From NCBI GenBank assembly GCA_963761755.1, contig CAVXIC010000011.1, positions 370,161 through 434,160 on the forward strand: DNA of 64,000 nt, in the 5' to 3' direction. Position 1 is the first letter of the stretch. Each line of letters starts with the position of its first letter. This stretch comes from CAJXVA01 sp963761755 (lineage in GTDB: Bacteria > Myxococcota_A > Polyangia > Nannocystales > Nannocystaceae). Shown here piece after piece: positions 26,620-36,382 of this stretch. Under the pieces are notes generated by a model. The model saw only the letters and a program-made list of their open reading frames with translations, was not told the DNA's origin and did not search any database. Made by a program: the position numbers and the translations under genes.

Positions 26620-27434
26620 CGTTGGGGTCGGCTTCGGGTGGCAAGCTCGCGCAGGGCGACCTGCATGGCGCTTCGGACTCGCTCGCGAACGTCGTGTGGA
26701 TCGGCGCTTTGCGGCGCCTCGATCGGGGGCAGGACACGCAAACGAACTTGGAAGGGCAGCGGCAGGTAGGGAACCCAGGGGCCCAGGGCGAGACCCCACG
26801 GAAGCGCGAGCGCCAGGGGAAAGCGCTCGAGTCGCGCCCACCTCCGCATGCTCAGGGCCTGGGCGATTCGCTTGCCCTCGCTGAAGATGTACGCGCTGCG
26901 ATGCGCTCCGTGGGCGACGATCGGCACGATGCGCACGCCGGCCGCCTGAGCGACCCGAACGAAGCCGGTGCGCTGCCCCAAGACGACCTCGTCGCGACGT
27001 CGGCCGAGCCGGTACGCGTCGAGATCTCCGCCGGGGTACACGAGCACCTGAGCGCCGCGCTGAAGGGCGGCGCGGGCGTTCTCGGGGTGGGCCCGGACCG
27101 CGCCGAGTCGGCCCAAGAGCCCGCCCACCCGCGGGAGCTGCCGCATGGCGAAGTCATGCGCGAGCATGTACAGCGGAGCCTCGGGTCCGCGAGCCTGCCA
27201 CAGCGAGGCCAGCGTCGCGCACAGGTCGGGGCCCGCGATGCCTCCGTTGTGATTGCCGACGTAGAGCACCGGCTCGGATCGCGGCACGGACTCGAAGCCC
27301 TCGGTGACCAGGCGAAGGTAGTGCCGATTCACTCGATGCATCAGCGGCAGCATCTTGCCGATCAGCGCGGGGTCACGCTGCGCCAGGGCGTCCTCTCCCG
27401 AGGCGAGGCCGAGGGCTCGAGCGCCGACGCTCAC
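26616..27434 (-). CDS. PlsC-like/diacylglycerol-type acyltransferase
   Basis: A 272-residue acyltransferase of the lysophospholipid/DGAT-like superfamily. The catalytic His-Asp motif appears as NHNGGIAGPD, and a VYPGGDLDAYR block corresponds to the substrate-binding motif in that group. One hydrophobic stretch near residue 205 (FPLALALPWGLALGPWV) is probably membrane-associated. The GTG start at 27434 overlaps the stop of the flavoprotein gene (GTGA). In this operon it is likely to esterify a hydroxylated or phenolic lipid product or to prime an acyl substrate; that role is inference from context. Confidence 0.85.
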   Translation of the reverse strand: MSVGARALGLASGEDALAQRDPALIGKMLPLMHRVNRHYLRLVTEGFESVPRSEPVLYVGNHNGGIAGPDLCATLASLWQARGPEAPLYMLAHDFAMRQLPRVGGLLGRLGAVRAHPENARAALQRGAQVLVYPGGDLDAYRLGRRRDEVVLGQRTGFVRVAQAAGVRIVPIVAHGAHRSAYIFSEGKRIAQALSMRRWARLERFPLALALPWGLALGPWVPYLPLPFQVRLRVLPPIEAPQSADPHDVRERVRSAMQVALRELATRSRPQR

Positions 27435-28567
27435 GCGTGGGCTCCGGCTCTCGTGCCGACCATCGCCGCGTCGCGAACCCGGGTGCCCAAGGCGACGGTC
27501 GACATCAAGCCTGGCCACGCCCGCGCGACGGCGCCGAGCACGACCTGGCCGGGGCGGCGGACGAGGCACTGGGAGCACGCGGTGGCCAACCTCACCTGGC
27601 GGCGGACGTCGCGGGCGAGCTGCTGCTGGAACGTCTCGGCGGTGCCTCCGACCAAGACGGTCTGGGCCGCCAGCGCGGCGCTGTGCAGGGCGATCGACAT
27701 GCCGTCGCCCGAGAAGGACGGGATGACCGCCGCCTGATCGCCCAGCCGCCACAGTCCATCGGCCTGCCGCCGCACGTAGCCGTAGGGAATGTTCGAGAGC
27801 GCGAGCGGCTTGGACCACTGCGCCTGCGCTCCGGACAGCCGGCGATCGAGGTGCGGTGACTGGGTCCGCATGGCGGCCAGCAGGGCGGGCCAGCGCGAGC
27901 CCACCGCTCGCAGCCGATCCCGGCGCACGAGCAGGCACAGGTTCGCGCGACCGGCCTCCACGAGCTGCAGCCCCGCGTACCCACCCTCGAACATCACCAG
28001 CTCGACCGCGCCGCGCAGGGCGGCGCTCTGCTGGGGCGTGAGCACCCAGTACTGCTTGAACGCGACGAGGTCGTCCTGCCGCCCCGCGCCTCGTGCGTGT
28101 CCTCGAACATCGTGCTTGCCGGTGGCGAGGAACGCCGACGCCGCCCGGTGATGGGTGTCGTCATCCAGACGTACCTCCCAGGATTCTTGGGGTCCGTCGC
28201 AGCGCGTAATGGCTCGGACACGCTGTCCGCGTCGCAGCTCGCACCCGGCGGACGCGGCGAGCGTCAGGAGCGCCTCATCCAGCACGCGACGCGACAGGCT
28301 CATCGCCGAGAATGGAAGCTCCACCTCCGCAACGCGATCGTGATCGACCAGACGGACCACGTCGATCGAGACGGCACCGAGCGCCCGCAGGTCCACCCCG
28401 AGCGTGTCGAGGTAGGCGACGGCCTCGCGGGAGAGGAACTCGCCGCAGACCTTGTCGGCAGGCCCAGCATCGCGTTCGAAGAGCGTGACGTGCCTGCCGG
28501 CCCGAGCGAGCCGGACCGCGAGCGCGGAGCCGGAGGGACCGCCGCCGACGATCGCCGCCTCGATCAT
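27431..28567 (-). CDS. FAD-dependent oxidoreductase (geranylgeranyl-reductase/hydroxylase-like)
   Basis: A 378-residue flavoprotein with an N-terminal Rossmann motif, AIVGGGPSGSALAVRLA, followed by an acidic strand end (LFER), and a second FAD motif near residue 290 (RLGDQAAVIPSFSGDGM). The CGEFLS segment is typical of the geranylgeranyl-reductase/squalene-epoxidase-like group found beside type III PKS genes. It lies between methyltransferase and acyltransferase with 4-base overlaps on both sides. In known alkylresorcinol operons (for example srsABC of Streptomyces griseus) the matching enzyme hydroxylates the aromatic ring, so a similar role is likely here. Confidence 0.87.
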   Translation of the reverse strand: MIEAAIVGGGPSGSALAVRLARAGRHVTLFERDAGPADKVCGEFLSREAVAYLDTLGVDLRALGAVSIDVVRLVDHDRVAEVELPFSAMSLSRRVLDEALLTLAASAGCELRRGQRVRAITRCDGPQESWEVRLDDDTHHRAASAFLATGKHDVRGHARGAGRQDDLVAFKQYWVLTPQQSAALRGAVELVMFEGGYAGLQLVEAGRANLCLLVRRDRLRAVGSRWPALLAAMRTQSPHLDRRLSGAQAQWSKPLALSNIPYGYVRRQADGLWRLGDQAAVIPSFSGDGMSIALHSAALAAQTVLVGGTAETFQQQLARDVRRQVRLATACSQCLVRRPGQVVLGAVARAWPGLMSTVALGTRVRDAAMVGTRAGAHA

Positions 28568-29301
28568 GGCTTCTCCCGAGTGACGGCGATGCGAAACGGC
28601 ATCCACCACTGGACCTCGGCTCGTCCGTGCCCGATCCCCGCTGCTTTCAGCAGCCTCGCCCAGTCCGCCGCCGTGAAGGCCCGAGCGATCGAGACCGGTC
28701 CGTCGTGCTGCACGAAGCGGTGCATTCGGGCCAGCCGGGCGAAGCGCGAGAAGACGTGATACGGGACCGGGTGGCGGTGCAGGTCGTTGACGATCCAGCC
28801 GATCCTCGCGTGTTCGTCCATCCACGCCAAGAAGCGCGCGACCAGCGGGTCGGGTAGGTGGTGGGTGAACAACGAACTCATCACTACGTCGATTCCCTCC
28901 CGCGGCGCGAAGGAGAACACATCGTCGGTCACCCACTCGAAGACGTCGGGGTCGAACGCGTCGGGGATCTGGGTGGCCTCCGTCGCAGCGCGGGCCGACC
29001 ACGGGTTGAGGTCGACGCCGGTCAGCTTCACGGGGATCTCGTTGTGGCGCGCCCACGCCTCGACCTTCCGCGACATGTCCCCATATCCGCTGCCTACGTC
29101 GACGACCTGCAGCGGGCGATTCAGACCACGAAGGCGCGGGAGCAGGTGGTCGAAGAACGCGAGCGTCGGCCGGTAGGCGAACGTCATGCGGTTGACGCGG
29201 GCCAGGTCGACCAAACATCCGCGAAACTCTTCGAAGTCCACGGTCTCGGTGTCCATGAGCTCGTCATCGTCCGAGCGAGTCGTGAAATCGAGCGCCGTCA
29301 T
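28564..29301 (-). CDS. Class I SAM-dependent methyltransferase of the PKS operon
   Basis: A 245-residue methyltransferase. Motif I is VVDVGSGYGDMSRK, an acidic post-I strand follows (LTGVDLNPWS), then DVVMSSLFTHHL (motif for the active-site loop) and GWIVNDLHRHP. It starts one base after the PKS stop and ends overlapping the flavoprotein start. In analogous clusters the methyltransferase O- or C-methylates the resorcinol/quinone product; the exact target is unknown. It has no membrane segment, unlike the isoprenylcysteine-type methyltransferases of some alkylresorcinol clusters. Confidence 0.88.
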   Translation of the reverse strand: MTALDFTTRSDDDELMDTETVDFEEFRGCLVDLARVNRMTFAYRPTLAFFDHLLPRLRGLNRPLQVVDVGSGYGDMSRKVEAWARHNEIPVKLTGVDLNPWSARAATEATQIPDAFDPDVFEWVTDDVFSFAPREGIDVVMSSLFTHHLPDPLVARFLAWMDEHARIGWIVNDLHRHPVPYHVFSRFARLARMHRFVQHDGPVSIARAFTAADWARLLKAAGIGHGRAEVQWWMPFRIAVTREKP

Positions 29302-29302
29302 A

Positions 29303-30370
29303 TCAGACCCTGTGGAACATCATCGTCTCGGCGACGAGGCCGGGGCCGAAGGACATCGCGCAGCCGCGTTCGCCCGCCTGGCTCCGTTCGAGGACGGATT
29401 CGAGCACGAACATCACCGTGGCCGAGGACATGTTGCCGTTGCGATCGAGGACCTCTCGGGAGGGCGCGAGATCGTCGGTGGACAGACTCAGGCCGCTGTG
29501 CACCGCATCGAGCACGGATCGCCCACCGGGGTGAACCGCCCACCGATCGATCGATGCGGGGCCGGCCCCTTCGAACATCTTGGGGGCGCTCGCATCGAGC
29601 GCCTGCGCGATCGCAGCTGGCACGCGGCCCGACAGGTGCATGTCGAAGCCCGAGTCTCCAACGTTCCAGGTGATGAGGTCGCGGGTCTTGGGCAGCGATG
29701 CCGCATAGAACCGATCGATCGCCAGCCCGGTGGGCTCCGCGCTGATGATGCTCGCTGCGCATCCGTCGGCGAAGACGAGGAAGGACAGCAGCTCCTCGAT
29801 CGTCGTGGTCTCCTGCAGATGCAGCGAGCACAGCTCGACGTTGACCATCAAGACCTGGGCGGTCGGGGTCGAGCGCACGATGTGGCGCGCGAGCTTGAGC
29901 CCGTTGATCGCGGCGTAGCAACCCATGAAGCCGACCATCGTGCGCTCGACCGAGGGGTCGAGCCCGCAGCGCTCGATCACGTCGAAGTCGACGCCCGGCG
30001 CGTACATCCCGGTGCACGAGGTCACGATGACGTGGGTGATGTCGCGGGCACGCGCTCCAAGGTCGAGTCGCTGCACCGCCGCGACGGCCAGCTCGGGAGC
30101 ATGGCGCTCGTACAGCCGCATCCGCGCTCCGGTGCCGGGAAACGCGCCGCGGCGGTACAGCCCCAGTCCGTCGACAGCGCCGGCGGTGGGATCCTCGGCA
30201 GGCGGGATCACGGCGTGACGACGGGAGATGCCGGCCATGGAGACCAAGCGGTCGAACACGGCGCGTTGCCGGCCGTCGTCGAGGCAGGTGCGGGCGAACC
30301 GAACGAACGCTTCGTGAACGTCGAAGGGGGGCACCTCGGTCGCAATGCGATTGATATGGGCGGTCGTCAT
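29303..30370 (-). CDS. Type III polyketide synthase (chalcone/stilbene synthase family)
   Basis: A 355-residue homodimeric ketosynthase that extends an acyl-CoA with malonyl-CoA. The triad Cys151 (GFMGCYAA), His280 (AVHPGG) and Asn313 (NGNMSSATV) is complete. The start ATG 30370 (MTTAHIN) is preferred; an upstream ATG would add 11 residues. This is the first gene of a tightly overlapping five-gene operon and begins about 105 bases after the RND pump gene on the same strand. Long-chain alkylresorcinols or alkylpyrones are the likely products because of the methyltransferase/flavoprotein/acyltransferase neighbours, but chain length is not visible in sequence. Confidence 0.94.
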   Translation of the reverse strand: MTTAHINRIATEVPPFDVHEAFVRFARTCLDDGRQRAVFDRLVSMAGISRRHAVIPPAEDPTAGAVDGLGLYRRGAFPGTGARMRLYERHAPELAVAAVQRLDLGARARDITHVIVTSCTGMYAPGVDFDVIERCGLDPSVERTMVGFMGCYAAINGLKLARHIVRSTPTAQVLMVNVELCSLHLQETTTIEELLSFLVFADGCAASIISAEPTGLAIDRFYAASLPKTRDLITWNVGDSGFDMHLSGRVPAAIAQALDASAPKMFEGAGPASIDRWAVHPGGRSVLDAVHSGLSLSTDDLAPSREVLDRNGNMSSATVMFVLESVLERSQAGERGCAMSFGPGLVAETMMFHRV

Positions 30371-30447
30371 GGGCGAAATCGAGGCAATCCCGCCCTGACC
30401 CATGGAGGCGCCGGTGCAAGATATGCCCCGATGTTCTCGTGCACGGA

Positions 30448-30462
30448 GCGCCGCTGCGGCGC
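30448..30462. other. Perfect GC-rich inverted repeat after the RND gene
   Basis: GCGCCGC-T-GCGGCGC forms a self-complementary 15-mer starting 14 bases beyond the RND stop codon. It lacks a T-run, so it is not a good intrinsic terminator. It could be a protein site or an RNA-stabilising hairpin between the efflux and PKS operons. The palindrome is visible; function is a guess. Confidence 0.35.
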
Positions 30463-30475
30463 CCCAGCGCCCTGC

Positions 30476-33400
30476 CTACCCTGATGGCGTCACGACCTCG
30501 TCGTCGTCGGGCTCTTCTTCGACCGTCGGAGGGCTGTGCCGAGACGCTTCGCTCAGGGGCTCATCGGTCTCGTCGGGCAGGAGCTTGCGCCCGTCGGTCA
30601 TGCGACCGAAGACGTAGTACAGGCCCGGAATGACCATGACCCCGACGACGGTGCCCAGGAGCATGCCGCCGACCCCCGTGGTGCCGATGGTGCGGTTGCC
30701 GATCGCGCCGGCTCCGGTGGCGACGACGAGCGGGATGAGGCCCGCGATGAACGCGAACGAGGTCATCTGGATCGGCCGGAAGCGAAGCATGCCGCCCTCG
30801 ATGGCCGCGTCCTCGAGGGAGAGACCCTCGCTGCGCCGCTGCACCGCGAACTCGACGATGAGGATCGCGTTCTTGCCGAGCAGGCCGACCAACATGATGA
30901 GCCCCAACTGCGCCCAGACGTCGTTGGCCAGCCCGAGCCACTGCAAGAGGAAGAAGGCCCCGAAGATCCCGATCGGGAGCGACGAGATGACCGCCAGCGG
31001 GATCAGGAAGCTCTCGTACTGGCCGACCAGCACCAGGTACACGAAGGCGACGACGACGAAGAAGATGTAGATCGACGCGTTCCCCTTGCGAGACTCGTCC
31101 CACGACAGGCCTTCCCACCCCAGCGAGTAGCCCGGAGGCAGCGTCTCGGCCGCGACCTCCTGGATCGCCTCGATGGCCTCACCGCTGGAGTAGCCCTGCG
31201 CTGGCACGCCTTGGATCGCCGCCGACGGGTAGAGGTTGTAGCGCGTGATCTCGTTGAGCCCCTGCTCCTTCTCGAGCTTCATGAAGGCCGAGTACGGCAC
31301 CATTTCGCCGGCGTCGTTCTTCACGAACATGTCGTCCAGGTCGTCGGGCATCCGCCGGAAGTCCGGCCAGGCCTGCACGTAGACCTTGTAGAACTGGTTG
31401 AACAGGATGAAGCCCTGCTCGTACGTGCTGCCGATCATGATGTTGAGGTTCTCGAGCGCCTTGTCGATCGACACCCCCTTCTGCATGGCGACGTCGTTGT
31501 TGATGACCAGTTCGTACTGCGGGTAGTCGGCGGCGTAGAACGTGAACAGGTTCTTCACCTCCGGCCGCTCCTCGAGGGCCTTCATGAAGTCGTCGGTGAC
31601 CGTTCCCAGCCGCTGGTAGTCGGTGACGCTGGACTGGGTCTGGTCGAGCACGCGGAGCGAGAAGCCGCCCGCAGCACCGAAGCCGGGGATGGCTGGGGGC
31701 TCGAAGAACTCCAGCTTCACGTCGGTGATGGACCCGCTGCGCGCCTCGAGTTCCTCGATGATCTCGGCTGCGGTGATGTCCCGGTCGGACCAGTTCCGAA
31801 GGTTGATGATCGCCGTGCCGGCGTTGGAGCCCCGACCTTCGGTGAGGATCTCGTATCCGGCGACGGACGTCACCGAGGAGACGCCTTCGATCTCCTTGGC
31901 GATCTTCTCGAGCTCTTGGGACTTGGCGTTGGTGTACTCCAGCGTCGATCCCGGCGGGGTCTGGAGGACCGCGTAGATGATCCCTTGGTCTTCTCCGGGG
32001 ATGAAGCCCGAGGCCATCTGGGTGTTCACCGCGACGATGCCGAAGGCGAAGCCGCCGATGACCGCGAGCGTCAGCACCCTGCGCGTCACGATCGGCCGCA
32101 GCAGCGCCGCGTAGAGCTTGGTGATCTTGTCGACACCGCGGCTGAAGGCCGGCTGGATGAAGGGGGCGACGATGAGCAGCAGGCCCAGGGGTCCCCACAG
32201 CTCGAAGGCAAGGTAGGTGAGCCCTGCCAGCGCCGGGAGTCCGAGGAGCGCGTAGCCCAGGATCTTCTTGGTCCGGCTCGCTTTCTTCGTGCGGCGCGGG
32301 GCCCCATGACCGTGGTCATGGGGCTTGAGGATCATCGCGCACAGCACCGGGGTGAGGGTCAGCGCGACCACGCCCGACAGGACGATCGCGGTGGCCATGG
32401 TGACGCCGAACTGCCGGTAGAAGACGCCGACGGGTCCGGGGATGAAGGTCACGGGCACGAAGACCGAGGTCATCACCAAGGTGATCGCGACGATCGCACC
32501 GCTGATCTCGTGCAGCACCTCCATGGTCGCCCGGTAGGGGGAGAGGTGCTTCTCGGCCATCTTTGCGTGAACGGCCTCGACCACCACGATGGCGTCGTCG
32601 ACGACGACCCCGATCGCCAAGACCATCGCAAACAGCGTGATGAGGTTGATCGAGAACCCCATCAGGTTCAGCACGAAGAACGTGCCGACCAGGGACACCG
32701 GCACCGCGAGGGTCGGAATCAGGGTGGACCGGACGTCGCCCAGGAACATGAAGACGACCAGTGACACCAGGATGAAGGCCTCGAGCAGGGTGTGGAGCAC
32801 CTTGTCGATGGACGCGTCGACGAACTTCGAGACGTCATAGGCGATCTCGTAGTCCATGCCGGGCGGGAAGTTCTCCTCGAGCCCCGCGAGGGTGGTCTTG
32901 ACCTCGTCGATGACGTCGGCGGCGTTGGAGCCCGGCGCCTGCTTGAGCACGACCGACGCAGCGGGGTGGCCATCGACGTCTGAGTAGATGTCGAAGAACT
33001 CCGATCCGAGCTCGATGCCGGCGTGCTTCTTCGTTCGGCCTACGGTTCCAGGGCCGTGACCGGGCGGGTCCGAGCCGTCGCCTTCGGCGTCCGCAGCCTC
33101 GCCATCCCACGTGGGCGTGTGGCTCTCGGGCGGGACGCAGACGTCCGCAAGTCGCAGGATTTCGCCGTCGGGGTTGGCCTTGAGGATGATGTTTCCGTAC
33201 TGCTCGGGCGTGTTGTACCGGCCGACGTAGGTCAGGACGTACTCCTTGGACTGCGAGGTCATGCCGGTGGCCTGACCGAGTCGTCCGGGGGAGCCGATGA
33301 TGCTCTGCTCCGCCAGGGCCTCCATCACGTCCTCGACCGAGACGTTGTAGGCCCGCATGCGCTCGGGGTTGAGCCAGATGCGCATGGCAAAGTTGCGGTT

Positions 33401-33938
33401 GCCCAGGTTGGTCGGCATGCCCATCCCCTGGAATCCGCTTGAGGATGGGCATGATGTAGACGTTGGCGTAGTTGAAGAGGTCCTTCTGATCCGTATCGGG
33501 GTCGGTGCTGAACAGGTTCAGGTACATCAACATGCTGGGCACGACCTGGCTGACCAGGATGCCTTCGCGCACCACCAGCGGTGGGAGTCGGCTCAACATG
33601 ATGTTGACCCGGTTCTGCACGTTCACGACGTTGATGTTCGGATCCGTGCCCGGCTCGAAGTAGACCCGAATGGTGGCTTCGCCCGCGCTGGTGGAGTCGG
33701 AGACCATGTAGCGCATGTCCTGGACGCCGTTGATCGACTGTTCCAACGGAATGATCACCGAGTCGGTCAGGACGTTCGCGCTCGCGCCCGGGTAGGCGAT
33801 CTGGACGTAGACGGTGGGCGGCGCGACGTTGGGGAACTGGGCGACGGGTAGGCTCGCAATCCCCAGGACGCCCAAGAACAGCAGGAGGATTGCGGTGACG
33901 AGTGCTAGGGCCGGCCGTTTGAGGATCTTCGTGAACAT
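30476..33938 (-). CDS. RND (HAE-1) multidrug efflux transporter, AcrB/MexB-like (apparent frameshift)
   Basis: Inner-membrane proton-driven drug exporter of about 1150 residues. The start MFTKILKRPALALVT is typical. TM4 has GVVVDDAIVVVEA with the Asp pair, and TM10 has GLLGKNAILIVEF with the conserved Lys, so proton translocation residues are present. The first 169 codons read in one frame up to IMPILKRIPG and the rest in another starting MGMPTNLGNRN. Deleting one base from the CCCC run at plus-strand 33425-33428 joins them perfectly. There is an unusual His/Gly/Pro insert (SHTPTWDGEAADAEG) near the porter domain. The adaptor gene lies 12 bases upstream; no outer-membrane factor gene is in the window. 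Confidence 0.88.
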
Positions 33939-33950
33939 CGTCGATGCCGC

Positions 33951-35097
33951 CTATTCCGCGTGGGTCTTGAGGTGAGCGAGGACATCGACCGGATCGCGGT
34001 ACTCGCCTTCGACGTGCTCTCCGTCGTGAACCTGGCGGACGCCTTCGAACACGATCTTCTCGTCGACTCCCAAACCGCTCTCGACGACGAAGAGGTCGTC
34101 GGTTTCGTGGGCAACGGTGATCTTTCGTTGATGCACGACGCCTTCGGCGTCCACGACATACACGTACTGCTTGTCGAGGATCTCGAACGTCGCCCGCTGC
34201 GGGATGACGATCGCGCCTGCGAGCTTGCGGTGGATCAGGAGCGTGCCGGTCTGACCGTGGCGCAGCAGGTTCTCTGGGTTGGGGAAGTCGGCCCGGAACT
34301 GGATGTTGCCGGTCTCGCTGTCGAAGGTGGACTCGATCGTGACCGTGTTCCCAGCGTCGTGTCCGAAGACCTTCCCGTTGGCCAACTCGAGCTCGATCTT
34401 GGTGTCGGGCAGGACCAGCTGCTGCGGGTTCTCGGGGTCATCGATCTGCGGGATCGCCTTGAAGTCCAGATAGTCCGACTCCGGGACGTTGAAGTAGACC
34501 CACATGACCTCGTTGTCCGAGATCGTCGTGAGCATGTCTCCTTCTTCGGTCAAGCTGCCCTGCTGCTCGAACTGGCGATCGACGATGCCATCGAAGGGGG
34601 CGCGAATGTCGGTGAAGGCCAGCTCGGCCTTCGCCAGCTCGACCTTGGCCATGGCCTTGGCCCGTTCGGCCTTCGACATGGCGAGTTCCTGATCGGAGAC
34701 GATGTCCTCGTCGAAGAGCTTCTGGGAGTTTCGCAGGGCGATCTCCGCCCCCTGCAGCTCGGCCTGGTCGGCGTGGAGCTTGGCCTTGTAGATCACCGGC
34801 AGCAGCTTGAACAACAGCTGGCCGGCCTTGACCGCTTGGCCTTCCTTCACCTTGATCGACTCGAGGTAGCCGCGCTCCAGCGCGCGAACCTCGATGTGCC
34901 GGCGGGAGTGAATCTGACAGACGAACTCGTCGGTCTGCGTCACGTCCCGGGAGACCGGGCTGGTCACCACGATGGTGTGGTCGGTTTTCGTGCTCCTCGC
35001 CTTCGGAATGCTCCTCCTCGTGGAGGTCGTTGCAGGCGGCGGTCGGGGCGAGGAACAGCCAAGCCAGGAGGGCGGCTGGAATCGGTGAGATTCTCAT
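33951..35097 (-). CDS. RND membrane-fusion adaptor, AcrA/MexA-like (apparent frameshift)
   Basis: Periplasmic adaptor that links the RND pump to an outer-membrane channel. The signal peptide with lipobox (LFLAPTAAC) begins at ATG 35097 and continues into an acidic stretch DLHEEEHSEGEEHE. The fused reading frame then shifts near the AAAA run (plus-strand TTTT 34985-34988): removing one base gives HETDHTIVVTSPVSRDV and enters the normal adaptor sequence. The rest shows the lipoyl halves (ERGYLESIKVKEGQAVKAG and RAPFDGIVD), a coiled-coil hairpin between them and a beta-barrel domain. Operon order adaptor then pump is standard. Confidence 0.85.
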
Positions 35098-35708
35098 GGC
35101 GAAGGTGCTCGGTTCGGTGAACCCGGGCGCGGACCCGGAGGCGCGTGAGCAGGCCTGTCGGGTACTTAGTCCCAACGCTCTCAGAGTCACGGGAAACCTT
35201 CGGATGCGTGCCCGCCTCCGCGGTCGCGCTCGCCGATTCATCGGCACCGGCGGTCGCCACCGGGCGCGGGCTCGAACGCGACATCCACTGGCAGATCGCG
35301 GTAGACGAGCGTCGCTCCGCGTCGCGGCCGGACGACAAAAACCCCGTCGTCTCATGGGGTTGTCATCCTGTCACGCTCCAGAGCGCGCGAACGCGGACGT
35401 GCGTGGAACCAGGCCAACGCTGCGGTCGTGGCCTTCGTGCTCGCGGAAGGTTTGCCACCTCGTCGCCCGATGCAGGTGTTTTCCCTCTACCTGCCCGGGG
35501 ACTTGTCCCTCTCCCGGTGGTCACGAGCCCCGAGACTCCGCACACGTTCGAGCCTCTAGCGGACGCTGCCGCCTCAGCTCGGTGTCGTGCACCATCCGTC
35601 GGATGCGCGCTCTGAACCCGGTTCAGAATGGACCGCACCAGCGCGAAGAAGGTGGCTGCTGACGCTCGATTCGTCCACTCGACCTCATGGATTTGGGCGC
35701 GGTTGGAG
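35098..35708. other. 611-base region without a convincing gene
   Basis: Besides the minus-strand hairpin at 35331-35361 I see no supported gene here. Open frames exist (for example 35145-35615 plus strand), but they lack signal peptides, motifs and family-like composition. The region must hold the promoter of the RND operon (leftward) and of the small lipoprotein gene at 35709 (rightward). Confidence 0.6.
35331..35361 (-). terminator. Terminator/attenuator-like hairpin in the RND operon leader
   Basis: On the minus strand AACCCC (plus 35356-35361) pairs with GGGGTT (plus 35340-35345), followed by TTT. An alternative stem, GACGAC with GTCGTC (plus 35346-35351 and 35331-35336), would hold the G/T run in its loop, so the two stems compete. 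It lies about 240 bases upstream of the adaptor start with no gene upstream on this strand. It could therefore act as a leader attenuator or simply end another transcript. Confidence 0.5.
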
Positions 35709-36296
35709 ATGGCGTCAGTGATGCGTGTTGCTTCCGCCCTCCTTTTCGTCCTGTGCACTGGCTGTGCTTCGGCACCCGTGCCGCCCTCCACGACGGCGCG
35801 GCACTCCTCGCCGACCGCGACGCACCACTACACCAAGGCCCGGGCGCTGCAGCTCTCGCTGGGGAGCCGGTCGACCGGTGGTCTCTTGAAGGAGGGCGCA
35901 TCCGAGCAGGTCCTCGAGCTCGCCCACGCGCAGACCTGTCTGGCCCGCTACACCCGCAGTGACGTCCTCGCGGCGGAGACGGTCGCGATGCTCGACCAGT
36001 ACGTGGAACTCCATCGAGCCCATGGCAGCGAGCCCAATCCCCGGTTTCAGCGCAGAGCTCGGCAGCTCACCCGGGATGCGGTGAACGCGGGGAGTGGGAC
36101 CGCGAGTCCGTACGCGCTGGGCTGCACGGTGGACGAGCCGCGGGACCGAAGTCACGCCTGGGCGTACGGTCGTGCGCCGGACGCAGCGGGACTACTACGG
36201 CACCTGGGGACCAGCGTTCCAGTTCCCCCGGTCGGTCCCAGGCGGGGTGATTCGCTGACCGGCCTCGGCGCGCTGCGACGGTTTGGCCGGTCGTAA
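35709..36296 (+). CDS. Small predicted lipoprotein, unknown
   Basis: A 195-residue protein. An N-terminal hydrophobic segment and lipobox (LFVLCTGC) follow the ATG at 35709, with a second ATG at 35721 as an alternative that starts closer to the signal. After the Cys comes a Ser/Thr/Pro-rich linker, then a helical region (SEQVLELAHAQTCLARY) with a few Cys residues. No family is recognised. The C-terminal 60 residues are Gly/Arg/Pro rich and could be over-run if the true stop is masked by an indel. Moderate confidence that the gene is real, mostly because of the signal sequence. Confidence 0.55.
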   Translation: MASVMRVASALLFVLCTGCASAPVPPSTTARHSSPTATHHYTKARALQLSLGSRSTGGLLKEGASEQVLELAHAQTCLARYTRSDVLAAETVAMLDQYVELHRAHGSEPNPRFQRRARQLTRDAVNAGSGTASPYALGCTVDEPRDRSHAWAYGRAPDAAGLLRHLGTSVPVPPVGPRRGDSLTGLGALRRFGRS

Positions 36297-36382
36297 CGTC
36301 CGAATCCGAGGACGATGATGCGACGTCCCCGTGACCACGCAATACCGCTGGATACGTGTCCCTAGGGGGCATGGTAGCGGTG

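Noticed and set aside
35145..35615. A 156-codon plus-strand open frame in the gap upstream of the small lipoprotein
   Set aside because: No signal peptide, motif, ribosome-binding site or family-like composition.
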